A DNA stretch of 64,000 bases, taken from Vibrio sp. 05-20-BW147. GTDB lineage: Bacteria; Pseudomonadota; Gammaproteobacteria; Enterobacterales; Vibrionaceae. The notes under the pieces were generated by a model. It was given only the letters and a program-made list of their open reading frames with translations. It was not told where the DNA came from and did not search any database. The stretch is taken from assembly GCF_013369385.1 (NCBI RefSeq), contig NZ_SZTO01000012.1, forward strand, positions 62,001-126,000, written 5' to 3'. Numbering within the stretch: the first letter of the stretch is position 1; the number at the start of each line of letters is the position of its first letter. This document shows positions 46,617-55,525 of the stretch, in pieces. A program made the translations under genes and the position numbers.

Positions 46617-47040
46617 TAATCGCGTCTTCGTTGCCTGATTGTGTTGGGTAGTAATTGCGACGACGGTCTACCTCGTTAAATCCGATATCTTGATAAAGGT
46701 TCATCGCGCCGTGGTTACTTTCGCGCACCTCCAGCCAGGCACTTTCGGCCTTAGCCGCCTCACCTTTATCGATAAACGCTTCCAACAGCTGACGCCCGTA
46801 TCCCTTTCGCTGATGCTGAGGAGAAACAGCAATATTAAGCAACGTCAGCTCACCGACGATGTTTTGTGCGTAAAAGTAACCTACGACCTCCTCGCCGAGT
46901 AGCATTACATGGTGCATTGCACCACGGCTAGACAGATCTTTTACCAAACTCTCAGCCCAAGGATGGCTATGGGCTTGTCGCTCAATGCGGAAAACGGCAT
47001 CCAAATGCTCTGACGCCATAGGAACAATAATGAAACTCAT
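46588..47040 (-). CDS. rimI: Ribosomal protein S18-alanine N-acetyltransferase RimI
   Basis: A 150-residue GNAT enzyme that acetylates the N-terminus of S18. The acetyl-CoA site is VSPQHQRKGYGRQLLEAFID and the C-terminus is GFNEVDRRRNYYPTQSGNEDAIIM, both typical of RimI. The start is uncertain between ATG 47040 and ATG 47055; neither has a strong ribosome site, and the latter would overlap the holD stop by eight bases. Either way it is coupled to holD. Confidence 0.88.
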   Translation of the reverse strand: MSFIIVPMASEHLDAVFRIERQAHSHPWAESLVKDLSSRGAMHHVMLLGEEVVGYFYAQNIVGELTLLNIAVSPQHQRKGYGRQLLEAFIDKGEAAKAESAWLEVRESNHGAMNLYQDIGFNEVDRRRNYYPTQSGNEDAIIMSYLFGCF

Positions 47041-47047
47041 CTTGGGA

Positions 47048-47464
47048 CTACTCATAGGAACGAATTTGTTGCCAAAGTTCTCGGCGATGTTCTGTATTAC
47101 CATCGATTTTGCTTAACTCTGGCGATTGCAGAATATTTGCCGTTGCAGCGTTTTCCATTGCAGATAGTGGCTTCACCGCACAACCTGCAAACCACACCCA
47201 ATTGACCTTTAAAGGCTTAACCCAGCCCAGCTGTTCAGGCGTAATATGCCGAGCTTTCGCTAACTCAATTTGCATACTTTTTAGCACTTTTTCGAAAAAC
47301 ACGGCGGTGTGTTGAATAGGGCAACTTGGCGCGACAAGCAATAACTGACAATCATCGGGAAGCACAATGCTCGGAGATTCATACCCCATTAAGCGCTCAG
47401 GATGACTCACTTGCCAAAGGGATATCCCCATTTCTTGTAAATACAACTTCTCGTGTTCTGTCAT
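47048..47464 (-). CDS. holD: DNA polymerase III psi subunit HolD
   Basis: A 138-residue protein that links the clamp-loader chi subunit to the gamma/tau complex and SSB. It begins MTEHEKLYLQEMGISLWQV, with the aromatic N-terminal segment that binds chi, and the later WVWFAGC segment resembles other psi proteins. Psi is poorly conserved, so the pairing with rimI (holD-rimI, as in E. coli) is the main support. The frame is open to 47488; ATG 47464 is the family start. Confidence 0.85.
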   Translation of the reverse strand: MTEHEKLYLQEMGISLWQVSHPERLMGYESPSIVLPDDCQLLLVAPSCPIQHTAVFFEKVLKSMQIELAKARHITPEQLGWVKPLKVNWVWFAGCAVKPLSAMENAATANILQSPELSKIDGNTEHRRELWQQIRSYE

Positions 47465-47605
47465 TGTTCTACTACCTAAAAAGATCACGGCATACTAACA
47501 AAAAAGCGCCCTTTGCGTCATTTATCCATTGAGGTAAAAGCTCACCAAAAACAAATCGGCCTGTTGAACAGGCCGATATCTCGGATATAAACACAACCGT
47601 CACGC

Positions 47606-48109
47606 TTAAACAGCATCAAACTCTGGGCTATATTTCACTAGACCATGCTGGCCAGCAAACCCACCTTCCGCCATTGCAACCGCTTGGAAAGCCCCTTCAG
47701 GCAGTTCCCATTGACTATCGAAGCCCAATGTTTTTGCCGCCGAAAACCCAAAGCGCTGATAGAAAGTGGGATCGCCTAATACAAAGCAAGCAGGATAGCC
47801 AAACTCCAGCAATGTCGTTAGCCCCTCATTGACCAAGGTGCTCGCAATGCCCTGCTGTCGATAGTCTGCTTTTACCGCCAACGGTGCGAGCCCTTGCCAG
47901 CCGTTTTCCTCGCCGTTTAAATACATCGGCGTAAACATAACATGACCCACAACCTCACCCTCATCCGTGCAAGCCACTAATGAAAGGGTTAAACGGCCAT
48001 TTTCGCGCAGCGCCATCACTAAGTTGGCTTCCGCATCCGTTGGAAAAACCTGTTTAAGCAGGCTGTCTATCACCAGTATGTCGGCAGGTGCTTCAGTTCG
48101 AATAAGCAT
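47606..48109 (-). CDS. yhbS: GNAT N-acetyltransferase YhbS-like
   Basis: A 167-residue acetyltransferase starting MLIRTEAPADILVIDSLL. The CoA-binding segment is LAVKADYRQQGIASTLVNEG, followed by GYPACFVLGDPTFYQRFGF, characteristic of the YhbS group. The start at 48109 overlaps the end of ubiT by 17 bp, so it is co-translated with it, as yhbT-yhbS are in E. coli. The substrate is unknown; in E. coli it has been linked to small-RNA control and not to ubiquinone. Confidence 0.85.
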   Translation of the reverse strand: MLIRTEAPADILVIDSLLKQVFPTDAEANLVMALRENGRLTLSLVACTDEGEVVGHVMFTPMYLNGEENGWQGLAPLAVKADYRQQGIASTLVNEGLTTLLEFGYPACFVLGDPTFYQRFGFSAAKTLGFDSQWELPEGAFQAVAMAEGGFAGQHGLVKYSPEFDAV

Positions 48110-48620
48110 TTGGAACCCCAGAATGTGTTTGAGGCGATTGTACTCCCTTATGAACAAAATCTGCTAACTGATTTAAACTAAATTGCACAGCTTTGGGTAA
48201 CTGTTCTAAATCGACGCTGTCCATTAAGTTTTTTACTTCTAATCCAAGCTCGGTATCACCTTCAATCGTCAAACGACGTTGGAAAAATAGCGTGTCCGGA
48301 TCTTCCTTTCTACCTGCTATCAGCACCAAATCATTCAAATTGCCCGAAAAGCAAACATCTTCCATTTGCTCTTTATCAGCCACGACGAGCTGCTCATTTT
48401 GAGAACTGATGTACCAACGTAAGTTGAGATCTTTAACTTCTACCTTCAACCACTTACCTTCCAAAAACTCAAAATCACCATCTTCCAATGCTTCTTTGAA
48501 GACCAACTTGAGCCCTTCAAGCAAGGCTTTTTTCTGTACAACTTGGGGCAATAACTGGACTGGAGATCGCAAAATTGATGCGGCATTTTGAACTAGTTGA
48601 CTGCGAATCTTGTTTATCAC
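48093..48620 (-). CDS. ubiT: UbiT, SCP2-domain ubiquinone biosynthesis accessory factor
   Basis: A 175-residue protein with a sterol-carrier-protein-2 fold (about residues 35-150). RRLTIEGDTELGLEVKNLMD is the conserved UbiT/YhbT segment. UbiT binds ubiquinone intermediates in the oxygen-independent pathway and works with UbiU and UbiV. In E. coli it is divergent from ubiUV; here the RocS-like gene has been placed between them but all three remain within 5 kb. Confidence 0.9.
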   Translation of the reverse strand: MINKIRSQLVQNAASILRSPVQLLPQVVQKKALLEGLKLVFKEALEDGDFEFLEGKWLKVEVKDLNLRWYISSQNEQLVVADKEQMEDVCFSGNLNDLVLIAGRKEDPDTLFFQRRLTIEGDTELGLEVKNLMDSVDLEQLPKAVQFSLNQLADFVHKGVQSPQTHSGVPNAYSN

Positions 48621-48886
48621 GCTTATTTTCCGTTACTTTGTCATCAATGCGTCTATCTTAGTAGATAGGATGTGATGAATTACTGTTGTGCGTCAAAAAA
48701 CGATTTCATATCGCGTTGTTTAAAATAATGACAATCAGCGACGTTTTTTTGACCTTGAATGAAATATTGTCACACTTGTACTGATAAAGCCTTTAATAAC
48801 GCTATTATCGCAGTTATAGTGATTGTGTTTCAGCGATTTCATGACACGGACGAATAATTACGCTCTCTGGAGATGGGTAGTACTTG

Positions 48887-50926
48887 ATGCCTTCCAAGCA
48901 AATGCACCACTGGTTTAATAAGTTAACTTCTAATAGCCCTTTTTTCTTTGCTATTCTTGACCAACATCACCACTATTGCTTGGTTAACGAACGCTATTGT
49001 GATGTGGCGGGTTTGACCCAAGAAGAACTGGTCGGTATGAGCGACACTGAAGTACTAGGGGATAATTTTTATCTTAAACTCAAACCCTATTACGAGCGAG
49101 CTCTGCTTGGTGAACACATTGAAGCGGAAATCACCCTAGACGAAACCGACCTTGAAACCAGTTTGCATTTCAGCTTATCGCCTCTTCTGGAGGGAAATGA
49201 GATTGCGCATTTGCTATTTCAAGCCATCGACACCTCAGAAAAGCACCTGCTCGTCAAATCCCTAGAAGAATCAGAGACCAAATTTTCACGCTTAACCCAG
49301 CTGCTGCCTGATGGATTACTGTTGGTTGAAGACGACATGATTCTGTCCGCAAACCCTTCGGCAGCGAGATTGCTGGGCTTTAATTCTCAGCATGATTTGC
49401 TGGGCGAAGAACTAAGCCGTCTTTTTATTGATGAAAAGAGCAAAATGGTGTTCAGCCACAAGCTCTCAACGCTGCTTTCAGAAAAAGCGTTTATCTGTAT
49501 GACAAGTGCACGTTGTGGCTTTGAGCGCCGCGTTCAGTTGCATGCGGATTTCACCACCATACTGGGTAGCCAATCGCAAATCATCTTGATCCAAGATGCC
49601 GATGAAACGCCAAAACATCTTTCGGTGAAAAACGGCGATGATATTCATATTGACTCCCTCACGAAACTCTACAACCGTTTTGGTTTTACCAAACGTTTGG
49701 AACAGTTGATTAAAAGCCAAACCCCCTTGTTGTTGTTTTATCTCGATATCGATAACTTTAAAAACATCAATGACTCACTTGGTCACCATATTGGGGACAA
49801 AGTCATACTTGAGGTCGCAGCTAGACTCAAACGCCTATTGCCACAACACGCAGTGATTGGCCATCTTGGCGGTGATGAATTTGGTATTGTGTTGCCTGAA
49901 CCTGAGAACAATCGCATGGCGGAACTCCTCTCCGAGCGGATTATCTCTTTGATCAACCAACCCTTTGATTTGCATCATTTCAGCAAACGCCTTGCCTGTT
50001 CTATCGGCAGTGTTCGTTATCCTGAAGATGGCCAAGATGCGCGAGTGCTGTTGCAAAATGCCGATACCGCGATGTACGAAGCCAAAGATCGCGGACGCAA
50101 CCGACTCATCAAGTTTAACGACCAGATGAACAAAGAAGCACGTATGCGCCTCTGGTTGGAGATCGAACTGCAAAAAGCACTACAGCAAAATGGCCTTGAA
50201 GTGTGGTATCAACCGAAAGTGAATGCGCGTGACTTCAGCATTAATGGCGCCGAAGCGTTAGTACGCTGGAAGCACCCTGTCGAAGGATACATTAGCCCTG
50301 CGGCCTTTATTCCCGTAGCCGAAAAGGCGGGATTGATTGAACATCTCGGCCGTGTGGTTATGCGCGATGTGTTCAACACAGTCAAACGCTGGAAACTCCA
50401 GGGGATTCTGCCTGGGCGTGTTGCAATTAACTTATCGCCAGAACAGTTTGGTAATCCCAAATTGATCGACTTTATGGAAAAACTCCTGCGAACTACGGAG
50501 TTAGACCCTAACTGCATCACCTTCGAGCTGACCGAAAGTGCGGTAATGAGTGACAGTGACCACACTATTCAGATGCTCAACGCGATTAAGAAACTGGGCT
50601 TCTCACTCTCCATCGATGACTTTGGTACCGGTTATTCCTCACTGGCGTATTTAGCCCGCTTCCCGATTGATGAGCTGAAGATCGACCGCGCGTTTATCAA
50701 CGACATTGACGTTTTACCGAAGCAGGTCACGGTGATTGAAAACATCATTAATCTCGGCAAATCTCTCAATCTCACCGTGGTGGCCGAAGGGGTAGAAACT
50801 CATCAGCAAGCGGCACTCCTGTCGAATTTGCGCTGTCACTCGATCCAGGGTTTCCATTTCCATCGCCCTCAGCCTAAACATGAGATAGAAGAACTGTTTG
50901 CGCAAAATCGTCGCCATAAAAACTGA
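48887..50926 (+). CDS. rocS: PAS-GGDEF-EAL protein, RocS-like
   Basis: A 679-residue soluble protein with two PAS-like sensor regions (about residues 10-120 and 130-235), a GGDEF domain with intact GGDEF at 328-332, and an EAL domain with EAL at 456-458 and the DDFGTGYSS and EGVET metal/catalytic segments. No transmembrane helix is evident. The orthologue position beside ubiU/ubiV matches V. cholerae VC0653 (rocS), a phosphodiesterase-dominant regulator of rugosity and motility; this naming is from memory. An in-frame TTG at 48884 precedes the ATG at 48887, which I prefer. Confidence 0.88.
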   Translation: MPSKQMHHWFNKLTSNSPFFFAILDQHHHYCLVNERYCDVAGLTQEELVGMSDTEVLGDNFYLKLKPYYERALLGEHIEAEITLDETDLETSLHFSLSPLLEGNEIAHLLFQAIDTSEKHLLVKSLEESETKFSRLTQLLPDGLLLVEDDMILSANPSAARLLGFNSQHDLLGEELSRLFIDEKSKMVFSHKLSTLLSEKAFICMTSARCGFERRVQLHADFTTILGSQSQIILIQDADETPKHLSVKNGDDIHIDSLTKLYNRFGFTKRLEQLIKSQTPLLLFYLDIDNFKNINDSLGHHIGDKVILEVAARLKRLLPQHAVIGHLGGDEFGIVLPEPENNRMAELLSERIISLINQPFDLHHFSKRLACSIGSVRYPEDGQDARVLLQNADTAMYEAKDRGRNRLIKFNDQMNKEARMRLWLEIELQKALQQNGLEVWYQPKVNARDFSINGAEALVRWKHPVEGYISPAAFIPVAEKAGLIEHLGRVVMRDVFNTVKRWKLQGILPGRVAINLSPEQFGNPKLIDFMEKLLRTTELDPNCITFELTESAVMSDSDHTIQMLNAIKKLGFSLSIDDFGTGYSSLAYLARFPIDELKIDRAFINDIDVLPKQVTVIENIINLGKSLNLTVVAEGVETHQQAALLSNLRCHSIQGFHFHRPQPKHEIEELFAQNRRHKN

Positions 50927-50974
50927 CCTTCTCCCCTCTCCAAAAGAGGTAAATCTCAATTTATTGCGCCAAAC

Positions 50975-50988
50975 CTAACTTACATCAA
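50975..50988 (+). promoter_or_regulatory. FNR-like site of the ubiUV promoter
   Basis: CTAAC-TTAC-ATCAA: the right half is a full FNR half-site, the left half is degenerate (three mismatches). Its centre at 50981.5 is exactly 41.5 bp upstream of the start point implied by the -10 TAAAAT at 51011-51016, the class II FNR arrangement. UbiUV act without oxygen and are FNR-activated in E. coli. Confidence 0.6.
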
Positions 50989-51010
50989 TTCTGCTATTCA
51001 TATTCCTTCA

Positions 51011-51016
51011 TAAAAT
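51011..51016 (+). promoter_or_regulatory. -10 element of ubiUV
   Basis: TAAAAT, placing the transcription start near 51023 and leaving a leader of about 30 bases before the ubiU ATG. Confidence 0.55.
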
Positions 51017-51052
51017 GCCCACACCCTTTTCGTCTCAATTTGTAGTGAGCAT

Positions 51053-52066
51053 ATGGAACTCCTTTGTCCAGCAGGTAATCTTCCTGCTCTGAAAACCGCC
51101 ATCGACTGCGGTGCCGATGCGGTGTATATCGGCTTTAAAGATGATACAAATGCCCGTCATTTCGCTGGACTGAACTTCAGCGGGAAAAAACTCGAGAAAG
51201 CGGTTCAATACGTCCACGATCACCAGAAAAAAATTCACGTCGCCTTGAACACGTTTGCGCATCCAGATGGCTTTGAGCGTTGGACAAATGCGGTCGATAT
51301 GGCGGCGGCATTGGGTATCGATGCTCTGATCGTTGCCGACATCGCTGTGTTAGAATATGCAGCACGAAAATACCCTCACCTTGAACTGCATTTATCGGTT
51401 CAAGCCTCGGCCACCAATGTCGCAGCGGTCGAGTTCTATCAGCAGAATTTCAATGTTAAACGCGTTGTACTGCCGCGCGTATTGTCGATTCATCAAGTGA
51501 AGCAACTGTCACGCAATATCCCACAAGGGGTAGAGTTGGAGGTTTTTGCCTTTGGTAGCTTGTGCATCATGTCAGAAGGCCGCTGCTACTTGTCTTCCTA
51601 TTTAACGGGAGAGTCTCCCAATACCGTCGGCGCTTGCTCACCCGCCAAATATGTACGCTGGCAAGAAACACCAACGGGGCTAGAGTCACGTCTCAATAAC
51701 ATATTGATCGACAAATACGGTCATGGTGAAAACGCAGGCTATCCGACTCTCTGTAAAGGCCGCTTTGATGCTCACATAGAGGGGGAATCCAAACGCTACC
51801 ACGCACTAGAAGAGCCAACCAGTCTCAACACGCTGTCGTTGCTGCCGGAACTGTTTGCTGCCAATATCGCCTCGGTAAAAATCGAAGGCCGTCAGCGTAG
51901 CCCTGCCTATGTCGAGCAAGTGACTCGAACTTGGCGCGCGGCGATTGATCGTTACCAAGCGAATCCACAAGCCTATCAAGTGGAAGAGGCTTGGAATGCC
52001 GCACTGGCGAATGTCTCCGAAGGGACACAAACCACGCTCGGCGCTTATCATCGTCAATGGCAATAA
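51053..52066 (+). CDS. ubiU: UbiU, U32-family O2-independent ubiquinone hydroxylation protein
   Basis: A 337-residue protein of the U32 peptidase-like family. It begins [20 protein letters not shown]. Cysteines in [15 protein letters not shown] and [10 protein letters not shown], with a further Cys in PTLCKGRF, are at the positions that ligate a 4Fe-4S cluster in UbiU. With UbiV it performs the anaerobic hydroxylations of the ubiquinone ring. ubiV follows 17 bp later. Confidence 0.92.
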   Translation: MELLCPAGNLPALKTAIDCGADAVYIGFKDDTNARHFAGLNFSGKKLEKAVQYVHDHQKKIHVALNTFAHPDGFERWTNAVDMAAALGIDALIVADIAVLEYAARKYPHLELHLSVQASATNVAAVEFYQQNFNVKRVVLPRVLSIHQVKQLSRNIPQGVELEVFAFGSLCIMSEGRCYLSSYLTGESPNTVGACSPAKYVRWQETPTGLESRLNNILIDKYGHGENAGYPTLCKGRFDAHIEGESKRYHALEEPTSLNTLSLLPELFAANIASVKIEGRQRSPAYVEQVTRTWRAAIDRYQANPQAYQVEEAWNAALANVSEGTQTTLGAYHRQWQ

Positions 52067-52083
52067 GGATTCAAGGAAACAAG

Positions 52084-52962
52084 ATGAAATACTCACTCGG
52101 TCCGCTACTTTACTTCTGGCCCAAGCAGAATGTTGAAGACTTTTACCATCAAGCGAAAAACAGCTCTGCCGACATCATCTATTTGGGGGAATCGGTCTGC
52201 TCCAAACGCCGTGAAATGAAACCTGCACACTGGTTTGAGTTGGCGAAAGAGCTTTCCAGTGCAGGCAAGCAAGTGGTGCTTTCCACCATGGCACTGCTCG
52301 AAGCCCCAAGCGAAGTCAACGTGATGAAAAAGTACATCGATAACGGTGACTTTGCCATTGAAGCGAACGACGTATCGGCTATTCAGTTGGCGTTTGAAAA
52401 GCGTGTTCCCTTTGTTGTAGGCCCAGCAGTCAACACATACAATGCGCACACGCTTAAATTGTTCCTTAAACAAGGGATGATTCGTTGGTGCATGCCTGTC
52501 GAGTTGTCTCGTGAATGGCTGCAAAACGTATTAACCCAATGCGATGAAGTGGGCATTCGCAACCAATTTGAAGTAGAAGTCTTTAGCCATGGCTATTTGC
52601 CGCTCGCCTATTCCGCACGCTGCTTTACCGCCCGAGCAGAAAACAAAGCCAAAGACGACTGTGAAACCTGCTGCATCAAATACCCAACGGGCATTCAAGT
52701 GCACAGCCAAGAAGGCCAAGCGGTATTCAATCTCAATGGCATACAGACGCAATCCGGTTACTGCTACAACCTGATTAACGATCTCCCTGCCATGCAAGGA
52801 TTGGTGGATGTGGTGCGTGTCAGCCCATTAGGGTTAGAGACATTGACGACTGTCGATCAATTTCGCGCCAACGAACAAGGCGTACAGCCGCGTCAAATCG
52901 AAGACCGTCAATGCAATGGCTACTGGCACCAAATTGCAGGCCTAGAGGTGAAAAATCTCTAG
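52084..52962 (+). CDS. ubiV: UbiV, U32-family O2-independent ubiquinone hydroxylation protein
   Basis: A 292-residue partner of UbiU, exactly the E. coli length. It begins [20 protein letters not shown]; the cluster ligand region is [22 protein letters not shown] with an earlier Cys near residue 40. The frame extends back to 51991 inside ubiU, but AAGGAAACAAG before the ATG at 52084 fixes the start. A bidirectional terminator follows. Confidence 0.92.
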   Translation: MKYSLGPLLYFWPKQNVEDFYHQAKNSSADIIYLGESVCSKRREMKPAHWFELAKELSSAGKQVVLSTMALLEAPSEVNVMKKYIDNGDFAIEANDVSAIQLAFEKRVPFVVGPAVNTYNAHTLKLFLKQGMIRWCMPVELSREWLQNVLTQCDEVGIRNQFEVEVFSHGYLPLAYSARCFTARAENKAKDDCETCCIKYPTGIQVHSQEGQAVFNLNGIQTQSGYCYNLINDLPAMQGLVDVVRVSPLGLETLTTVDQFRANEQGVQPRQIEDRQCNGYWHQIAGLEVKNL

Positions 52963-52979
52963 CTTTATCCTGTTAAAAC

Positions 52980-53007
52980 AACAAAGAGGGCTTGCACCCT
53001 CTTTGTT
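52980..53007. terminator. Bidirectional terminator between ubiV and the MATE gene
   Basis: Stem AACAAAGAGGG/CCCTCTTTGTT around a 6-base loop between convergent genes. Confidence 0.88.
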
Positions 53008-53052
53008 ATCTTACCGTTCTATTTTCCTACTCTTCGATGTTCTTCCATATAC

Positions 53053-54384
53053 CTACGCTTCAACCCACTGATTTTTAGGCATTCGCTTGATATCGCGCCA
53101 TAGCATAACCGCCACCACTAAGGTCAGTGCAATATTTGACAATGGGAAAGCCAGCCAAACCCCAGTAATACCGAGCAATTTAGGCATAATGAAGAGAAAC
53201 GGCAGTTGCACCATCATATTGCCAATACTGACAAATAACGCCTTTCCACCACGGTTCACCGATTGATAGTAGGCCGCTGTCACCACCAGAAAGCCATCTA
53301 AGAACATGGCAAACATATGGAGTCGTATCCCCGTAATGGTGTGCTGAGTCAGTTCAGCGTCGTTCGCATTAAATACCGCCACCACTTGCTCAGGGAATAG
53401 ATTCAATAAACCAATAAACACCATGCCCGTCAGCACCGCAGAGCTCATCGCAATTTTGAGTAACTTTTTGATATTGTCACTGTGGCCAGCCCCATGATAG
53501 AAACTCGCCAATGGCTGCATACCATTAGCAATTCCTTCTGCAATCAAATAATAGACAACGATGATGTAACCAAGGATCGCATAAGCCCCCACCAACACTG
53601 GGCTACCATAGCTCAACAACAAGCTATTGTGCAGCGCCACCATCATGGAGCCATAGGCGTACATAAAGAAGCTTGACGTCCCAATAGCGAAAATTTGTGG
53701 TAACAAACGCCATTGAAACGAGAAATTGTGCTTCGACAAACGCAGTTTGGCTTTGCGTGAAAAAAAGTATCTGAGCCCCACCAGCAGCACCACCATTTGA
53801 GCCAATGCTGTGGCGATTGCCGCCCCCGTTAACTGCCACTGCAATAGACCGATAAACAGGTAGTCGAGAACGATATTGGTGATCGCGCCCAACACCATCA
53901 GCATCGTCGCCAAATTGGGACTACCATCATTGCGCAGCAAAATCGGCATGGCGATCGAGCCCAAGGTGAACAAGCAAGAAAACACCAATACGTCGAGATA
54001 CTGTAAGCCGAGTTGGAACACCTCTCCTTGCGCGCCTTGCAAACGCAGAAAGTCATCCGCAAAGCACCAGAGCAAAATCGACACCACAGGGCTCATCAGC
54101 AGCAACAGTACCAAGCCCGTCGACAACACGGCTTGCGCTTTTTGCGGCTGTTTCTCACCAAGTCGGATAGAAGCCAGCGCGCCTGTTCCTACTCCCACCA
54201 TTAAACCGATACCCAAAATAGAGCCAATCAGTGGCCACGCCACATTAATCCCCGCAAGCCCTGCGGCACCAACGTAATGGCCAATAAAAATACCATCCAC
54301 CACTTGATATAAGCCGTTCACAAGCATGGCGGCAATGGTCGGTATGGTATAGCGCCAAAATTGGCGATAAATGGAGACGTTCAT
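53053..54384 (-). CDS. MATE-family efflux transporter
   Basis: A 443-residue inner-membrane protein with twelve hydrophobic segments in two similar halves, the mark of MATE cation/drug antiporters. Features such as YQVVDGIFIGHYVGAAGLAGIN near the N-terminus and YGSPVLVGAYAILGYI in the second half fit the DinF/NorM superfamily, probably the MepA-like group rather than NorM proper. The substrate is not predictable. It starts near nlpI and is transcribed in the same direction as the nlpI-pnp block, but upstream of it there is a terminator. Confidence 0.88.
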   Translation of the reverse strand: MNVSIYRQFWRYTIPTIAAMLVNGLYQVVDGIFIGHYVGAAGLAGINVAWPLIGSILGIGLMVGVGTGALASIRLGEKQPQKAQAVLSTGLVLLLLMSPVVSILLWCFADDFLRLQGAQGEVFQLGLQYLDVLVFSCLFTLGSIAMPILLRNDGSPNLATMLMVLGAITNIVLDYLFIGLLQWQLTGAAIATALAQMVVLLVGLRYFFSRKAKLRLSKHNFSFQWRLLPQIFAIGTSSFFMYAYGSMMVALHNSLLLSYGSPVLVGAYAILGYIIVVYYLIAEGIANGMQPLASFYHGAGHSDNIKKLLKIAMSSAVLTGMVFIGLLNLFPEQVVAVFNANDAELTQHTITGIRLHMFAMFLDGFLVVTAAYYQSVNRGGKALFVSIGNMMVQLPFLFIMPKLLGITGVWLAFPLSNIALTLVVAVMLWRDIKRMPKNQWVEA

Positions 54385-54444
54385 CTAGGAAAACTCAAAC
54401 AGAACAATGAAAACTAGAACTTGATTTGGCGGGCGCTAAAAGAA

Positions 54445-54472
54445 ACCCTCGAGCATCATCAATGTCGAGGGT
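54445..54472 (-). terminator. nlpI terminator
   Basis: On the minus strand, stem ACCCTCGA/TCGAGGGT with a 12-base loop, followed by TTCTTTT, 25 bp after the nlpI stop. Confidence 0.8.
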
Positions 54473-54496
54473 GGTTCACTGGCGAAGTGACAATGC

Positions 54497-55405
54497 CTAT
54501 GGCGTACTTTTTGCTTGTGCCTTAGCCAGTCGCTCCGACTGAAGTTGCTGATATATATGCCCAAGTTCTAAAAACGCGTAGCGATGCTCAACGTACTCAT
54601 AAACATTGAAAGAGATCGCTAACTTATACAATGAGATCGCATTGGCAAAGTCGCCTTTCTGCTGATAGCGCTTGGCAAGATAGAAATAGACTTCGGTTAA
54701 ACGCTGCGCCAATAGCACATTTTCACGAGATGCATCAATGATCGCTTTGAACGCTTGTTCCTCAGACACTTGCTCACCCATTAACGCAACCAGCACCCAT
54801 CCCCACTCTTCACTGCGCTGTTGATAGCGACTCAGTAAATCCGCCTTGGCTTGAACAGGATCGAGATCCGATTCAATGATGTACAGCCAAAGCACACGAA
54901 ACGGATCGTGCGGATCATCTTGATAATGCTTCTGCATCTCTTCTTTTGCCAGATCCAAACGGCCACCGTAATAGAGTGCGATAGCGCGATTACGCTCTGC
55001 ATAACTATTGCTTGGGTCGAGCTCTAACGTTGAGTCGAATGCTTCGTAAGCGGCATCATATTCACCCACTTGTGTGAAATAGACGCCCAATAAATTGAAG
55101 ATATCTGGCTGTGCAGGATTCAATTGCAGAGACTGATTAAAATCGAGTCTGGCTAAATCACGCAAACCGACACTGTCATAGTAGTTGCCACGTTCGTAAT
55201 GCATTTTCGCACGAACTTCATCACTGAGATCGGTGCGTTGCAGCAATTGTGACAAACGCGCAATTTGCACCTCTTGCTGGACACTCGCCTGCAATGGCAC
55301 TGCCATTGGCGGATACACCCACTGACTCTTGTTGCCACTGGTGGTTGATGCACAGCCTGTTGTCGCCAACGCGATACACAGACTAACGGTTTGAAACCAT
55401 TTCAC
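54497..55405 (-). CDS. nlpI: Lipoprotein NlpI
   Basis: A 302-residue outer-membrane lipoprotein. The signal peptide ends in TTGC (lipidated Cys18) followed by Ala-Ser, consistent with outer-membrane sorting. Several TPR repeats follow (around residues 60-200), with the typical PAQPDIFNLLGVYFTQVGEYDAAY and DPSNSYAERNRAIALYYGG elements. NlpI is an adaptor for peptidoglycan endopeptidases and the Prc protease. It lies directly downstream of pnp, as in E. coli. Confidence 0.92.
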   Translation of the reverse strand: MKWFQTVSLCIALATTGCASTTSGNKSQWVYPPMAVPLQASVQQEVQIARLSQLLQRTDLSDEVRAKMHYERGNYYDSVGLRDLARLDFNQSLQLNPAQPDIFNLLGVYFTQVGEYDAAYEAFDSTLELDPSNSYAERNRAIALYYGGRLDLAKEEMQKHYQDDPHDPFRVLWLYIIESDLDPVQAKADLLSRYQQRSEEWGWVLVALMGEQVSEEQAFKAIIDASRENVLLAQRLTEVYFYLAKRYQQKGDFANAISLYKLAISFNVYEYVEHRYAFLELGHIYQQLQSERLAKAQAKSTP

Positions 55406-55438
55406 TAAAAGGCACTCCTGTGAAGACTGCGAAAATAA

Positions 55439-55463
55439 AAAGGGGAGCTCAATGCTCCCCTTT
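55439..55463 (-). terminator. pnp terminator
   Basis: Stem AAAGGGGAGC/GCTCCCCTTT with a TCAAT loop, between pnp and nlpI; read-through could still feed nlpI. Confidence 0.88.
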
Positions 55464-55525
55464 ATAACATGCTTTCAGGCTTTTAAGCGAGAAAAGCCCT
55501 AGACAAGTATGTGTCAACGTGAAGA

